NCBI GenBank assembly: GCA_945952115.1
Contig: CAMFHA010000015.1
Span: 1-36,620 of the forward strand
Length of the DNA: 36,620 bases
Direction: 5' to 3'
Source of the DNA: an uncultured Legionella sp.
GTDB taxonomy: Bacteria; Pseudomonadota; Gammaproteobacteria; Legionellales; Legionellaceae
The notes under the pieces were generated by a model, which worked only from the letters and a program-made list of their open reading frames with translations, searched no databases and was not told the DNA's origin. The position numbers were made by a program, and so were the translations under genes. Positions 1-7,868 of the stretch are shown piece after piece. Within the stretch, counting starts at the first letter, position 1, and each line of letters starts with the position of its first letter.

Positions 1-50
1 ACAATTTTCAGTTATTGAAAACTTAGTATTTTGAAGTTTCTTGGGTATAT

Positions 51-236
51 ATGCAGCGCCAAGAATATCAAAAAGCGCTTAGCTATTTACGATGGAGGCA
101 ACTGAGTTATCCTGACCTTAAAATTCTCTATGATAAATTAGATGAGCAATTAAAAGATCAAGAAATGCTACTGGATATTTTAAATTCTAATAATATTGAT
201 GATGCTAATACCAGTAGCAATCGCTTAAAGTATTAG
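51..236 (+). CDS. hypothetical protein (61 aa)
   Basis: Short ORF with ATG start; charged, helix-like composition; no family recognised. Confidence 0.4.
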   Translation: MQRQEYQKALSYLRWRQLSYPDLKILYDKLDEQLKDQEMLLDILNSNNIDDANTSSNRLKY

Positions 237-461
237 GTAATTCATTTGTAGAAAAAGAAAATAATTATCAACCAAATAAATGCAATGGAATTACTAGGAA
301 ATGTTGTTATAGATTAAACATGTGAAGTAAACATCAGGCCTTTTGTTTAAAAATTTTCGTAAGCATTCACACAATGGCGTCCATTTAAGGAAAAAGCCAA
401 GTTTATTAGCGAGCATGTTGTTTTATTTTTACCCAGCATTTCAATTAATGCTCCTTCATTG

Positions 462-715
462 TTGGGTCAAAATGACCTAATGGCACTGCCTTAAGGCTTT
501 ATCTCAGCTTGCTACCTCCTTCAATGTCGTTAAGTTAAGAGGTTTTACACCGAAACCGTTCGGCCTGAGGAGCAGCGATAGCAGCGTTTCGAAGGCTTAG
601 CACCATATCACGCCTTCGAGACGGAAGCTTGCCGCTTCCTCCTCAGGCCGAACGGGTTCAGCGTAAAGCAGGAAAAACGTCCTTAAGGCTGCGCCATTAG
701 GTCATTTTGACCCAA
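462..715. repeat. MITE/REP-like nested palindromic element
   Basis: Outer arms ttgggtcaaaatgacctaatggc (462-484) and gccattaggtcattttgacccaa (693-715) are perfect inverted repeats, extended by ccttaagg (489-496 / 681-688). Inner arms ccgttcggcctgaggag (556-572) / ctcctcaggccgaacgg (639-655). Core tcgaaggc (589-596) / gccttcga (612-619). Confidence 0.85.
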
Positions 716-826
716 CCTACTTTCTTTACAAAGGGGAGAAGGGAATAATTTAAAGAAATAGTGCTTAAGTTGACGCCATTGAACGTTCACGGAGTATGTA
801 ATTTAGTAGTATTTAACGCTATGTTT

Positions 827-903
827 TTCCCGCGAAGGCGGGAAACCACCCATAAATTTAGCACGTTGGTTGATTTTTGTATGGATTCCCGCTTTCGCGG
901 GAA
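827..903. repeat. dRS3/REP-like pair of palindromes
   Basis: ttcccgcgaaggcgggaa (827-844) and ttcccgctttcgcgggaa (886-903) are each palindromic and inverted relative to each other (17/18). Confidence 0.8.
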
Positions 904-1032
904 AGACAGTAGAAAAATTTACAACCCTGTGAATGGTAACAAATTTTCTTTATTTATAAGGAGTCTGGACATTTAGAACAGGTTAACATTGAACAAGCCG
1001 CGACACGTAGATGGCATGCAAAATGTTAACAC

Positions 1033-1590
1033 CTAAATTTCCATCAAGTCTTTTTCTTTTTCTGCTAATACTAGATCGACTTCAGAAATATATTTATCTG
1101 TTAATTTTTGAATTACTTCTGTAGCTCGGCGTTCATCATCTTCTGAAATTGTTTTATCCTTTACTAGATCTTTAAGCTGATTATTAGCTTCACGACGAAT
1201 ATTGCGAATAGAAACTTTACCCTGCTCACCTTCGTGACGAACTACTTTGATAAGCTCCTTCCGCCGTTCTTCAGTTAATGGAGGCATTGGTACACGAATT
1301 GCAGATCCAGCTGTTGCAGGATTTAAACCTAAATCCGAGTTGAGAATTGCTTTCTCAATTGCTGCAACCATCGATTTTTCCCAGGGAGTTACTAATAAAG
1401 TTCTTGAATCACTCGTAGTAATACTCGCTACTTGGCTCAGTGGTGTTAATGTACCGTAATAATCTATTTGCACATGATCTAATAATCCAGCATTTGCTCG
1501 GCCTGTCCGAATCTTTGTCATGTCTGTTTGCAAAGCTTCGATTGTTTTTTTCATCCGTTTTTCAGAATCTTGTTTAATTTCATTGATCAT
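1033..1590 (-). CDS. frr: ribosome recycling factor
   Basis: [38 protein letters not shown]...; typical 185 aa RRF; follows pyrH. Confidence 0.98.
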   Translation of the reverse strand: MINEIKQDSEKRMKKTIEALQTDMTKIRTGRANAGLLDHVQIDYYGTLTPLSQVASITTSDSRTLLVTPWEKSMVAAIEKAILNSDLGLNPATAGSAIRVPMPPLTEERRKELIKVVRHEGEQGKVSIRNIRREANNQLKDLVKDKTISEDDERRATEVIQKLTDKYISEVDLVLAEKEKDLMEI

Positions 1591-2323
1591 GATTCGCTCC
1601 TACAATAGTTCCTACGTGCTCCCCTACCACAATACGTCTTAATGCATGAGGCGCCATCATATCATAAACCTGTAATGGCATTCCTTGATCTTGACACAAA
1701 CAGATAGCTGTAGAATCCATTACCTCTAAGCCCTTGGTTAATACTTCTTTATAAGTTAAATAATCATAGCGCTTAGCTTCAGGATTTTTTATTGGATCCG
1801 CTGAATAGACACCATCAACTTTCGTTGCTTTTAATACAATATCAGCTCCAATTTCAATTGCACGTAAACAAGCCGCTGTATCAGTAGTAAAAAAGGGATT
1901 TCCTGTACCAGCAGCAAAAATAACTACTTGCCCATTACGTAAATGAGTAATAGCTTTGCGACGATGATAAGAATCAACGACTCCCAACATAGGAATCGCT
2001 GACATAATTCGTGCTGGCAAATCAATACGCTCTAAGGCATCACGCATTGCTAAAGCATTCATTACAGTGGCTAGCATGCCCATATGATCACCAGTAACAC
2101 GACCAACCCCTGCCTGAAATAATGCTTTACCGCGAAATAAATTACCACCACCTAAAACTAATCCAACCTCAACTCCCATATTGATCAACTCAGCAACTTC
2201 TTGTGCCATGCGATCTAGGACAGTTGGATCAATACCAAATTGTGACTTACCCATTAGTGCTTCGCCACTGTACTTTAGTAGGATTCGTTTATATTTTAAT
2301 TTCGGGTGATTATCATTCATCAT
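1580..2323 (-). CDS. pyrH: UMP kinase
   Basis: [15 protein letters not shown]..., [20 protein letters not shown] motifs. Confidence 0.98.
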   Translation of the reverse strand: MMNDNHPKLKYKRILLKYSGEALMGKSQFGIDPTVLDRMAQEVAELINMGVEVGLVLGGGNLFRGKALFQAGVGRVTGDHMGMLATVMNALAMRDALERIDLPARIMSAIPMLGVVDSYHRRKAITHLRNGQVVIFAAGTGNPFFTTDTAACLRAIEIGADIVLKATKVDGVYSADPIKNPEAKRYDYLTYKEVLTKGLEVMDSTAICLCQDQGMPLQVYDMMAPHALRRIVVGEHVGTIVGANHDQ

Positions 2324-3200
2324 GACGAACCTGAGCCATTACTTCTTCAACAAAGTTATCTTCTTTCTTTTCAATCCCTTCGCCAACTTCAAAACGAATA
2401 AATGAAATAACTTCAGCATTCTTTTCTTTTAATAATTGACCTACTTTGATATTAGGATCTTTAACATAGGCCTGTCCTAATAAGCTGACTTCATCAACAA
2501 ATTTATTAATACGGCCTTCGATCATTTTATCAATAATATCTTGTGGCTTACCGCTTTCTTTGGCTTGAGCTGTGAAAATTTCTCTTTCATTTTCAATAGC
2601 GTCACTAGATACTTGATCACGACTAACAACCATTGGTTTACTTGCAGCAATATGCATAGCAATATCTTTTGCTAACGCTTCACTACCATTTTTTACAGCA
2701 ACCATAACACCAATACGTGAACCATGTAGATAAAAACCAACTACGCCTCCTTCACATTGCAAACGAGCAATACGGCGCAATTTAATATTTTCGCCAATTT
2801 TAGCTACTAGTTGTTGTCTTGCTTGTTCAATGGTAGAACCATCTTGTAAATTCTGATTTGATAATTCAAGCACATCAATCGTTGGAACATTCAGTGCAGA
2901 TTGAACCACTGCATCTGCAAAACCAGTAAAATTGGTATCGCGAGCAACAAAATCAGTTTCACTATTAATTTCAATCATTACAGCAGAAGTTTCATCAGCA
3001 GTACGAGCGATTACAATCACTCCTTCAGCAGCAACACGATCTGCCTTTTTGTCTGCTTTCGCTTGACCTGCTTTACGCATTTCCATTATTGCTTCTTCGA
3101 TATCACCGTTAGTATTTATTAGAAATTTTTTACATTCCATCATGCCTGCGCCTGTGCGTTCGCGCAATTGCATTACTAATCCAGCACTAATTGTTGCCAT
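2313..3200 (-). CDS. tsf: elongation factor Ts
   Basis: [25 protein letters not shown]..., internal start preferred over the 3353 ORF start; lies between rpsB and pyrH. Confidence 0.97.
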   Translation of the reverse strand: MATISAGLVMQLRERTGAGMMECKKFLINTNGDIEEAIMEMRKAGQAKADKKADRVAAEGVIVIARTADETSAVMIEINSETDFVARDTNFTGFADAVVQSALNVPTIDVLELSNQNLQDGSTIEQARQQLVAKIGENIKLRRIARLQCEGGVVGFYLHGSRIGVMVAVKNGSEALAKDIAMHIAASKPMVVSRDQVSSDAIENEREIFTAQAKESGKPQDIIDKMIEGRINKFVDEVSLLGQAYVKDPNIKVGQLLKEKNAEVISFIRFEVGEGIEKKEDNFVEEVMAQVRHDE

Positions 3201-3264
3201 TATCTTTCTCCACATAGCAAAAAGGGGGCAAGATTTAGATTCGCCCCCCTTCATTAAATAGTAA

Positions 3265-4020
3265 TTATTCCTCAGTTTTTTGAGTATCGGAAGATACTTC
3301 AACAAACTCAGAATCTGATGAGGTAGTACCGACAGAATTACTTCCTTTACCATCTAAAATAGCATCAGCGATACAACGAACATAAATATCAACAGCACGC
3401 ATAGAATCATCATTTCCAGGAATAACATAATCAATGTTGTCTGGACTGTTATTAGTATCAACTATACCAATAACTGGAATTTTTAGACGACGAGCTTCTT
3501 CTACCGCAATGTGTTCAAAACCAACATCTACAACAAATAGTGCATCAGGCAAGCCACCCATATGCTCAATACCACCTAAACCACGCTCTAATTTTTCTAA
3601 TTCACGAGACAACATTAGTGCCTCTTTTTTAATCATGTCGTTAAAGAGCCCTTTTTCTTTCATCTCTTTTAATTCTTTTAAGCGAAAAATAGACTGACGA
3701 ACTGTTTTATAATTGGTTAACATACCACCTAACCAACGATGATCAACATAAGGCATGCCACAACGCTTTGCATGCTCACGAATACTGTCTTGAGCAGCTC
3801 TTTTAGTACCAACGAAAAGAATTTTTGCTTTATTAGATGCTAAGCGACCCACGTAATTTACTACGTCATTTAGCATAGGCATTGTTTTTTCTAAATTGAT
3901 GATATGAATCTTATTTCTTGAGCCGAAAATGTATTCACTCATCTTTGGATTCCAGAAACGCGTTCTGTGACCAAAATGTGCTCCTGCCTCAAGCAGTTCA
4001 CGCATACTAACTTTACTCAT
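3265..4020 (-). CDS. rpsB: 30S ribosomal protein S2
   Basis: [27 protein letters not shown]..., typical S2. Confidence 0.99.
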   Translation of the reverse strand: MSKVSMRELLEAGAHFGHRTRFWNPKMSEYIFGSRNKIHIINLEKTMPMLNDVVNYVGRLASNKAKILFVGTKRAAQDSIREHAKRCGMPYVDHRWLGGMLTNYKTVRQSIFRLKELKEMKEKGLFNDMIKKEALMLSRELEKLERGLGGIEHMGGLPDALFVVDVGFEHIAVEEARRLKIPVIGIVDTNNSPDNIDYVIPGNDDSMRAVDIYVRCIADAILDGKGSNSVGTTSSDSEFVEVSSDTQKTEE

Positions 4021-4034
4021 ATTTATCTCCAGGG

Positions 4035-4100
4035 TTATGCCTCCACATTTCCCATATGAGACCCATTAGGGACCCTCTCGTATGTGCCGAAATGTGTGTG
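4035..4100 (-). promoter_or_regulatory. structured rpsB 5' leader (candidate S2 autoregulatory element)
   Basis: Immediately upstream of rpsB. Stem cacatttc (4044-4051) / gaaatgtg (4089-4096) encloses a second stem catatgaga / tctcgtatg and a ccc...ggg apical stem. Confidence 0.6.
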
Positions 4101-4303
4101 TATTTTTAGCGCCCTATTTATAACATATTCAAGAAACGGGAGCAATCTATTCTTTCAACTCTCCACGAGAAATGCCAAGATTCATGAATTAGTCATAAAG
4201 TGTTCTCATGTAAACCTTATCAACTATAGTCAAATTCGGTCAAATAAAAAAATATCTTTAAAATTAGAAAATTATTTTTTTCTTTGCTACATTTTAATAG
4301 CCT

Positions 4304-4346
4304 CAGGACTTACGAAAAATCCCAAGAGCGTTTTTCGTAAGTCCTG
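4304..4346. repeat. perfect 16-bp inverted repeat, MITE or terminator-like
   Basis: caggacttacgaaaaa (4304-4319) / tttttcgtaagtcctg (4331-4346), 11-nt spacer. Confidence 0.8.
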
Positions 4347-4377
4347 AATTTATCTGACTATTAACTTAGGAACTATC

Positions 4378-4884
4378 ATGTCCATTTCAATGTATAAAAT
4401 TACTGTACCTGTATTTATCTCAATGCTAACCAACCTTGCTGCCATTTTAAAAAAAGCAGATCACGATGCTGAAATTAAAAAAATTGATCCTTTAGCTTTT
4501 CTTAATGCACGACTTGCACCTGATATGTTTACTTTTACTCGTCAAGTCCAAATTGCAACGGATGTAGCGAAAGGTTGTGCTGCTCGCTTAGCTAATATAG
4601 AAATTCCTAGTTACCCAGACATTGAAACTACTTTTGATCAACTACATGAACGCTTAGAAAAAACAATTAATTTTTTAAAAACAGTTAATCCATCTCAAGT
4701 GGATGGTAGCGAAGAACGTTCTATTTCTTTAAAAATTGGCGGTCAAGATTTACATTTTACAGGTCAAGAGTTTGCCCTTCACTTCTCACTACCCAATTTT
4801 TATTTCCACATTAGCATGGCTTATGCAATTTTGCGCCATAATAGCTTAGATATTGGTAAAAAAGATTATTTAGGTTCGAAATAG
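4378..4884 (+). CDS. DUF1993-family protein
   Basis: 168 aa; MSISMYKITVPVFISMLTNLAAILKKA...; FHISMAYAILRHN C-terminal pattern typical of DUF1993. Confidence 0.8.
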   Translation: MSISMYKITVPVFISMLTNLAAILKKADHDAEIKKIDPLAFLNARLAPDMFTFTRQVQIATDVAKGCAARLANIEIPSYPDIETTFDQLHERLEKTINFLKTVNPSQVDGSEERSISLKIGGQDLHFTGQEFALHFSLPNFYFHISMAYAILRHNSLDIGKKDYLGSK

Positions 4885-4893
4885 AAAATTTTT

Positions 4894-5000
4894 AGGTTCA
4901 ATTGATCTTATTTATTTAAAATAAAATTGATCCGACATTCCGCAGCACAGTATTTTTTAGCAAAAAAGACGAAACTGCAGAATATCGGGTTGATTGAACC
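4894..5000. repeat. nested inverted repeat in convergent intergenic region
   Basis: aggttcaat / attgaacc outer arms; cattccgcag / ctgcagaat inner arms; ttttttag / aaaaaag core. Confidence 0.5.
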
Positions 5001-5008
5001 CCATTAAT

Positions 5009-6106
5009 TTAAGTAGGATATTTAAACCAGATGGGCAATACTCTATTTAAATAAACCATAAATTTCCATAAACCGACTTGTGATTCTATGCTACCAAAAG
5101 GATCTGCTTTAAGCTCTGGATAAGCAATACCTAAACCAAATAAACCAGGCCCAATAATTCCAATATAAGGGTTGTATTTAGTATCTTCATAACCACCAAT
5201 TACAATATTTTTTCGCCTTTCAAATCCAACTGCATAAATAATTTTATGGCACTCGGGCAAAAAACGAGCAATATTAATTTCTGTGGTATTATAACGAATT
5301 AAATTAGAAGGCAATATGCCATCTATATGCTCTCTTGCCCATAGCGCAGTTTCGCCTTTTAAACCCGTATTATCAAATAATATCCAATCATTCATATCAA
5401 TAGCATAACGACAAGGAGATCGGTAAAAATTTATTACTTTTTTTACACCAATTTCCACTAAATAACGTAAAATAATAATTGCTGAATGAGATGAACCAAA
5501 AACCGCGTAAGTCTCATTAATATCAACTGCTTTTACCAAATGCTCTTTATTAATAGCCGTATCAAAAGGAATAACTTCAACTCCAGGATAGTTTAAATTT
5601 GAAGGTAAGGCGCCAGTAGCTAAAATAACATTGTGGCTTTTATAGGTACAATTATCATCTTGTAAAAACCAAAGCCGTTCAGCTAAATATAAATTATGAA
5701 TAGACGTTTTTCGGGAGATAACTTGTTTTAACAAATGATCAGTTACCCATTGTAAAGGCTCAACAACATAATTTAAGGTACAGGTATTTTCTTGATTTAA
5801 ATCGTTCAATACAAAATGTTCAGCAGCAAGTTCATAGGAAAAAGCTGAAGATGCTTTTAAAAAATCAGTAAATAATTTAGCTTTAGTATTGCTTGAAACA
5901 TTGGACCAATACATTCCTAAATCGCCTACTTTAAAATGAGGGTCACACCACAAAATTTGATCTGCTGTTATTCCATTATCTAATAGTTTACCGACTGCCG
6001 CGATACCAGCCGGCCCTGCGCCTATTACCGTCCATTGATATGTTTTATTGGTATCCAAAAAACCCCCTAGATCCTTAATTTTATTAATATATTCAAGCTC
6101 CTTCAA
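5009..6106 (-). CDS. FAD/NAD(P)-binding pyridine nucleotide-disulfide-type oxidoreductase
   Basis: VIGAGPAGIAAVGKLL Rossmann motif near the N-terminus; VILATGALPSNL. No ATG at the proposed start (TTG). Confidence 0.8.
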   Translation of the reverse strand: MKELEYINKIKDLGGFLDTNKTYQWTVIGAGPAGIAAVGKLLDNGITADQILWCDPHFKVGDLGMYWSNVSSNTKAKLFTDFLKASSAFSYELAAEHFVLNDLNQENTCTLNYVVEPLQWVTDHLLKQVISRKTSIHNLYLAERLWFLQDDNCTYKSHNVILATGALPSNLNYPGVEVIPFDTAINKEHLVKAVDINETYAVFGSSHSAIIILRYLVEIGVKKVINFYRSPCRYAIDMNDWILFDNTGLKGETALWAREHIDGILPSNLIRYNTTEINIARFLPECHKIIYAVGFERRKNIVIGGYEDTKYNPYIGIIGPGLFGLGIAYPELKADPFGSIESQVGLWKFMVYLNRVLPIWFKYPT

Positions 6107-6135
6107 AATAGTATTTTGAAGGAGCTTGAATATAT
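6087..6135. repeat. perfect 49-bp palindrome (24-bp arms, 1-nt centre)
   Basis: atatattcaagctccttcaaaata g tattttgaaggagcttgaatatat; overlaps the 5' end of the 5009-6106 ORF. Confidence 0.95.
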
Positions 6136-6254
6136 AGTCTATTGTCCTTCTTTAAACTAGTAAATAGTCTGAAAAATAAAACCATGGAAAGTACCTATTT
6201 ATCATTAAACACTTTAAGGTATACTGCTGTACATTTTACAAAAAGGATTTTGTT

Positions 6255-6878
6255 ATGAGCCAATTAACTGATTTAAAAGAATGGGGATTGTGGACAGATA
6301 CCAGCTGGCGCGAATTCGCTATTAACGGAGGATATGTTGCCACCACAGCTTTTGTGATGTATTTCATAGGTGGCACAGGAGCTGACTATGCAAATTTTTC
6401 AGAGATTCCCCGTAATTTTATGACCTTAGGCCTAGGTTTTTTCATCCCTTATACCGTAGCAAACTTTCCTTCTTTACAAAAAATGAATAAATTGAAAGAA
6501 AATAATCTTGCTTTATATAATGCAATACTCGACACCGTTAAAAATTTAAAATTCGAACAAATAAACTCATTACAAGCAGAAAGTTTTTTAAGTGAATTGA
6601 AAACGACCATCAAAGAATCTGCTTATAATTGCTTTAATGTAGAATTCCCTACTTTAGAAAAAAATTCGTTTGAAAGCATATTAAAAACTAATCAACTTCT
6701 GAAAGCTCTTTTGCAACATGCAAACGATTTTATTTCTCATATAGTAGAACCAAACTCTGAAATTGATAATACCTTACAAGAAGAATTAAAATTTTGGCAA
6801 CAAGAACCGATAGTTATTAAAGATACTTTAATCTCGAATCAAACACTTATAGATAAACAAAGATCATTTAGTATGTAG
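6255..6878 (+). CDS. hypothetical membrane-associated protein
   Basis: 207 aa ORF, ATG preceded by aaggatt; hydrophobic segments GGYVATTAFVMYFIGG and LGLGFFIPYTVANF. Confidence 0.75.
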   Translation: MSQLTDLKEWGLWTDTSWREFAINGGYVATTAFVMYFIGGTGADYANFSEIPRNFMTLGLGFFIPYTVANFPSLQKMNKLKENNLALYNAILDTVKNLKFEQINSLQAESFLSELKTTIKESAYNCFNVEFPTLEKNSFESILKTNQLLKALLQHANDFISHIVEPNSEIDNTLQEELKFWQQEPIVIKDTLISNQTLIDKQRSFSM

Positions 6879-6903
6879 CATTATTTAATCTACTCTAATA
6901 GAG

Positions 6904-6946
6904 TCTATACCCAAAATATCGCGTCTTGAAACATTTTGGGTATAGA
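6904..6946. repeat. palindromic repeat, family A (tatacccaaaat...attttgggtata)
   Basis: tctatacccaaaat (6904-6917) / attttgggtataga (6933-6946); shares cttgaaacattttgggtatag with the copy at 27975-28058. Confidence 0.85.
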
Positions 6947-7103
6947 TATGAACGTAAACGCTCACGTATTTGTCAGCCTATTTTTCATGCCTAAGCTCTG
7001 TCTACCCTAGCCTTTTTTGGTAACTCCTGCTACTCTTGTTCTATTAAATTTCCAATAGCTTTAATGCTATTAACTGAATATTATTACTTTGGATTATATC
7101 TAA

Positions 7104-7868
7104 ATGACTGTAACCATCAAAACAGCTGATGAAATAGAAAAAATGCGTACTGCAGGGCGTCTTGCAGGCGAAGTTCTTGGAATGATAGGTCCTTACGTTC
7201 AAGCAGGAGTTACTACCGAAGAACTTAATACTATTTGCCATGATTATATAGTTAATGTCCAAAAAGCCATTCCTGCGCCGTTAAATTATAATGGTTTTCC
7301 GAAATCAATTTGCACCTCAATAAATCATGTTGTTTGCCACGGTATTCCAGGAAAAAAAATATTAAAAGAAGGAGATATAATTAACATCGACATCACTGTT
7401 ATTAAAGATGAATATCATGGTGATACTAGTAAAATGTTTATTATAGGAACTCCCTCCGTTAAAGCAAAACATGTGGTACAAGTCGCCCACGAATGTTTAT
7501 TTATTGGCATTGATATGGTTAAACCCGGAGTGCAACTAGGTGATATTGGTTTTGCAATTCAACAACATGCAGAAAAAAATCGTTGCTCTGTAGTTAGAGA
7601 TTATTGTGGTCATGGAATTGGTAAAGTATTCCATGAAGATCCTCAAGTACTACATTACGGTACGCCTGGAACAGGAATGAAACTAGAACCAGGTATGACT
7701 TTTACTATAGAACCTATGGTAAATATTGGTAAGTACCATACGCGCTTGTTACCTGATCAATGGACAGTAGTAACCAAGGATCATAGTTTGTCTGCTCAGT
7801 GGGAACATACGCTTTTAGTTACTGATACAGGTGTAGAAATACTCACTTTGCGCAATGAAGAACGATAG
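7104..7868 (+). CDS. map: type I methionine aminopeptidase
   Basis: MTVTIKTADEIEKMRTAGRLAGEVL..., CTSINHVVCHGIP, GHGIGKVFHEDP. Confidence 0.97.
   Translation: MTVTIKTADEIEKMRTAGRLAGEVLGMIGPYVQAGVTTEELNTICHDYIVNVQKAIPAPLNYNGFPKSICTSINHVVCHGIPGKKILKEGDIINIDITVIKDEYHGDTSKMFIIGTPSVKAKHVVQVAHECLFIGIDMVKPGVQLGDIGFAIQQHAEKNRCSVVRDYCGHGIGKVFHEDPQVLHYGTPGTGMKLEPGMTFTIEPMVNIGKYHTRLLPDQWTVVTKDHSLSAQWEHTLLVTDTGVEILTLRNEER

Noticed and set aside
761-976. 71-aa ORF
   Set aside because: Runs through the dRS3-like palindromes (MDSRFRGKD-type spurious translation); not a credible gene.
1247-1459. Antisense ORFs within frr, tsf, rpsB, guaA, guaB, fadE, ugpC/E and gatA (e.g. this one)
   Set aside because: Fully overlap strongly supported housekeeping genes on the other strand; no independent support.
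7855-7868. map/glnD overlap, and other short gene overlaps, as unusual overlapping genes
   Set aside because: Short overlaps of this type are ordinary translational coupling in bacteria.
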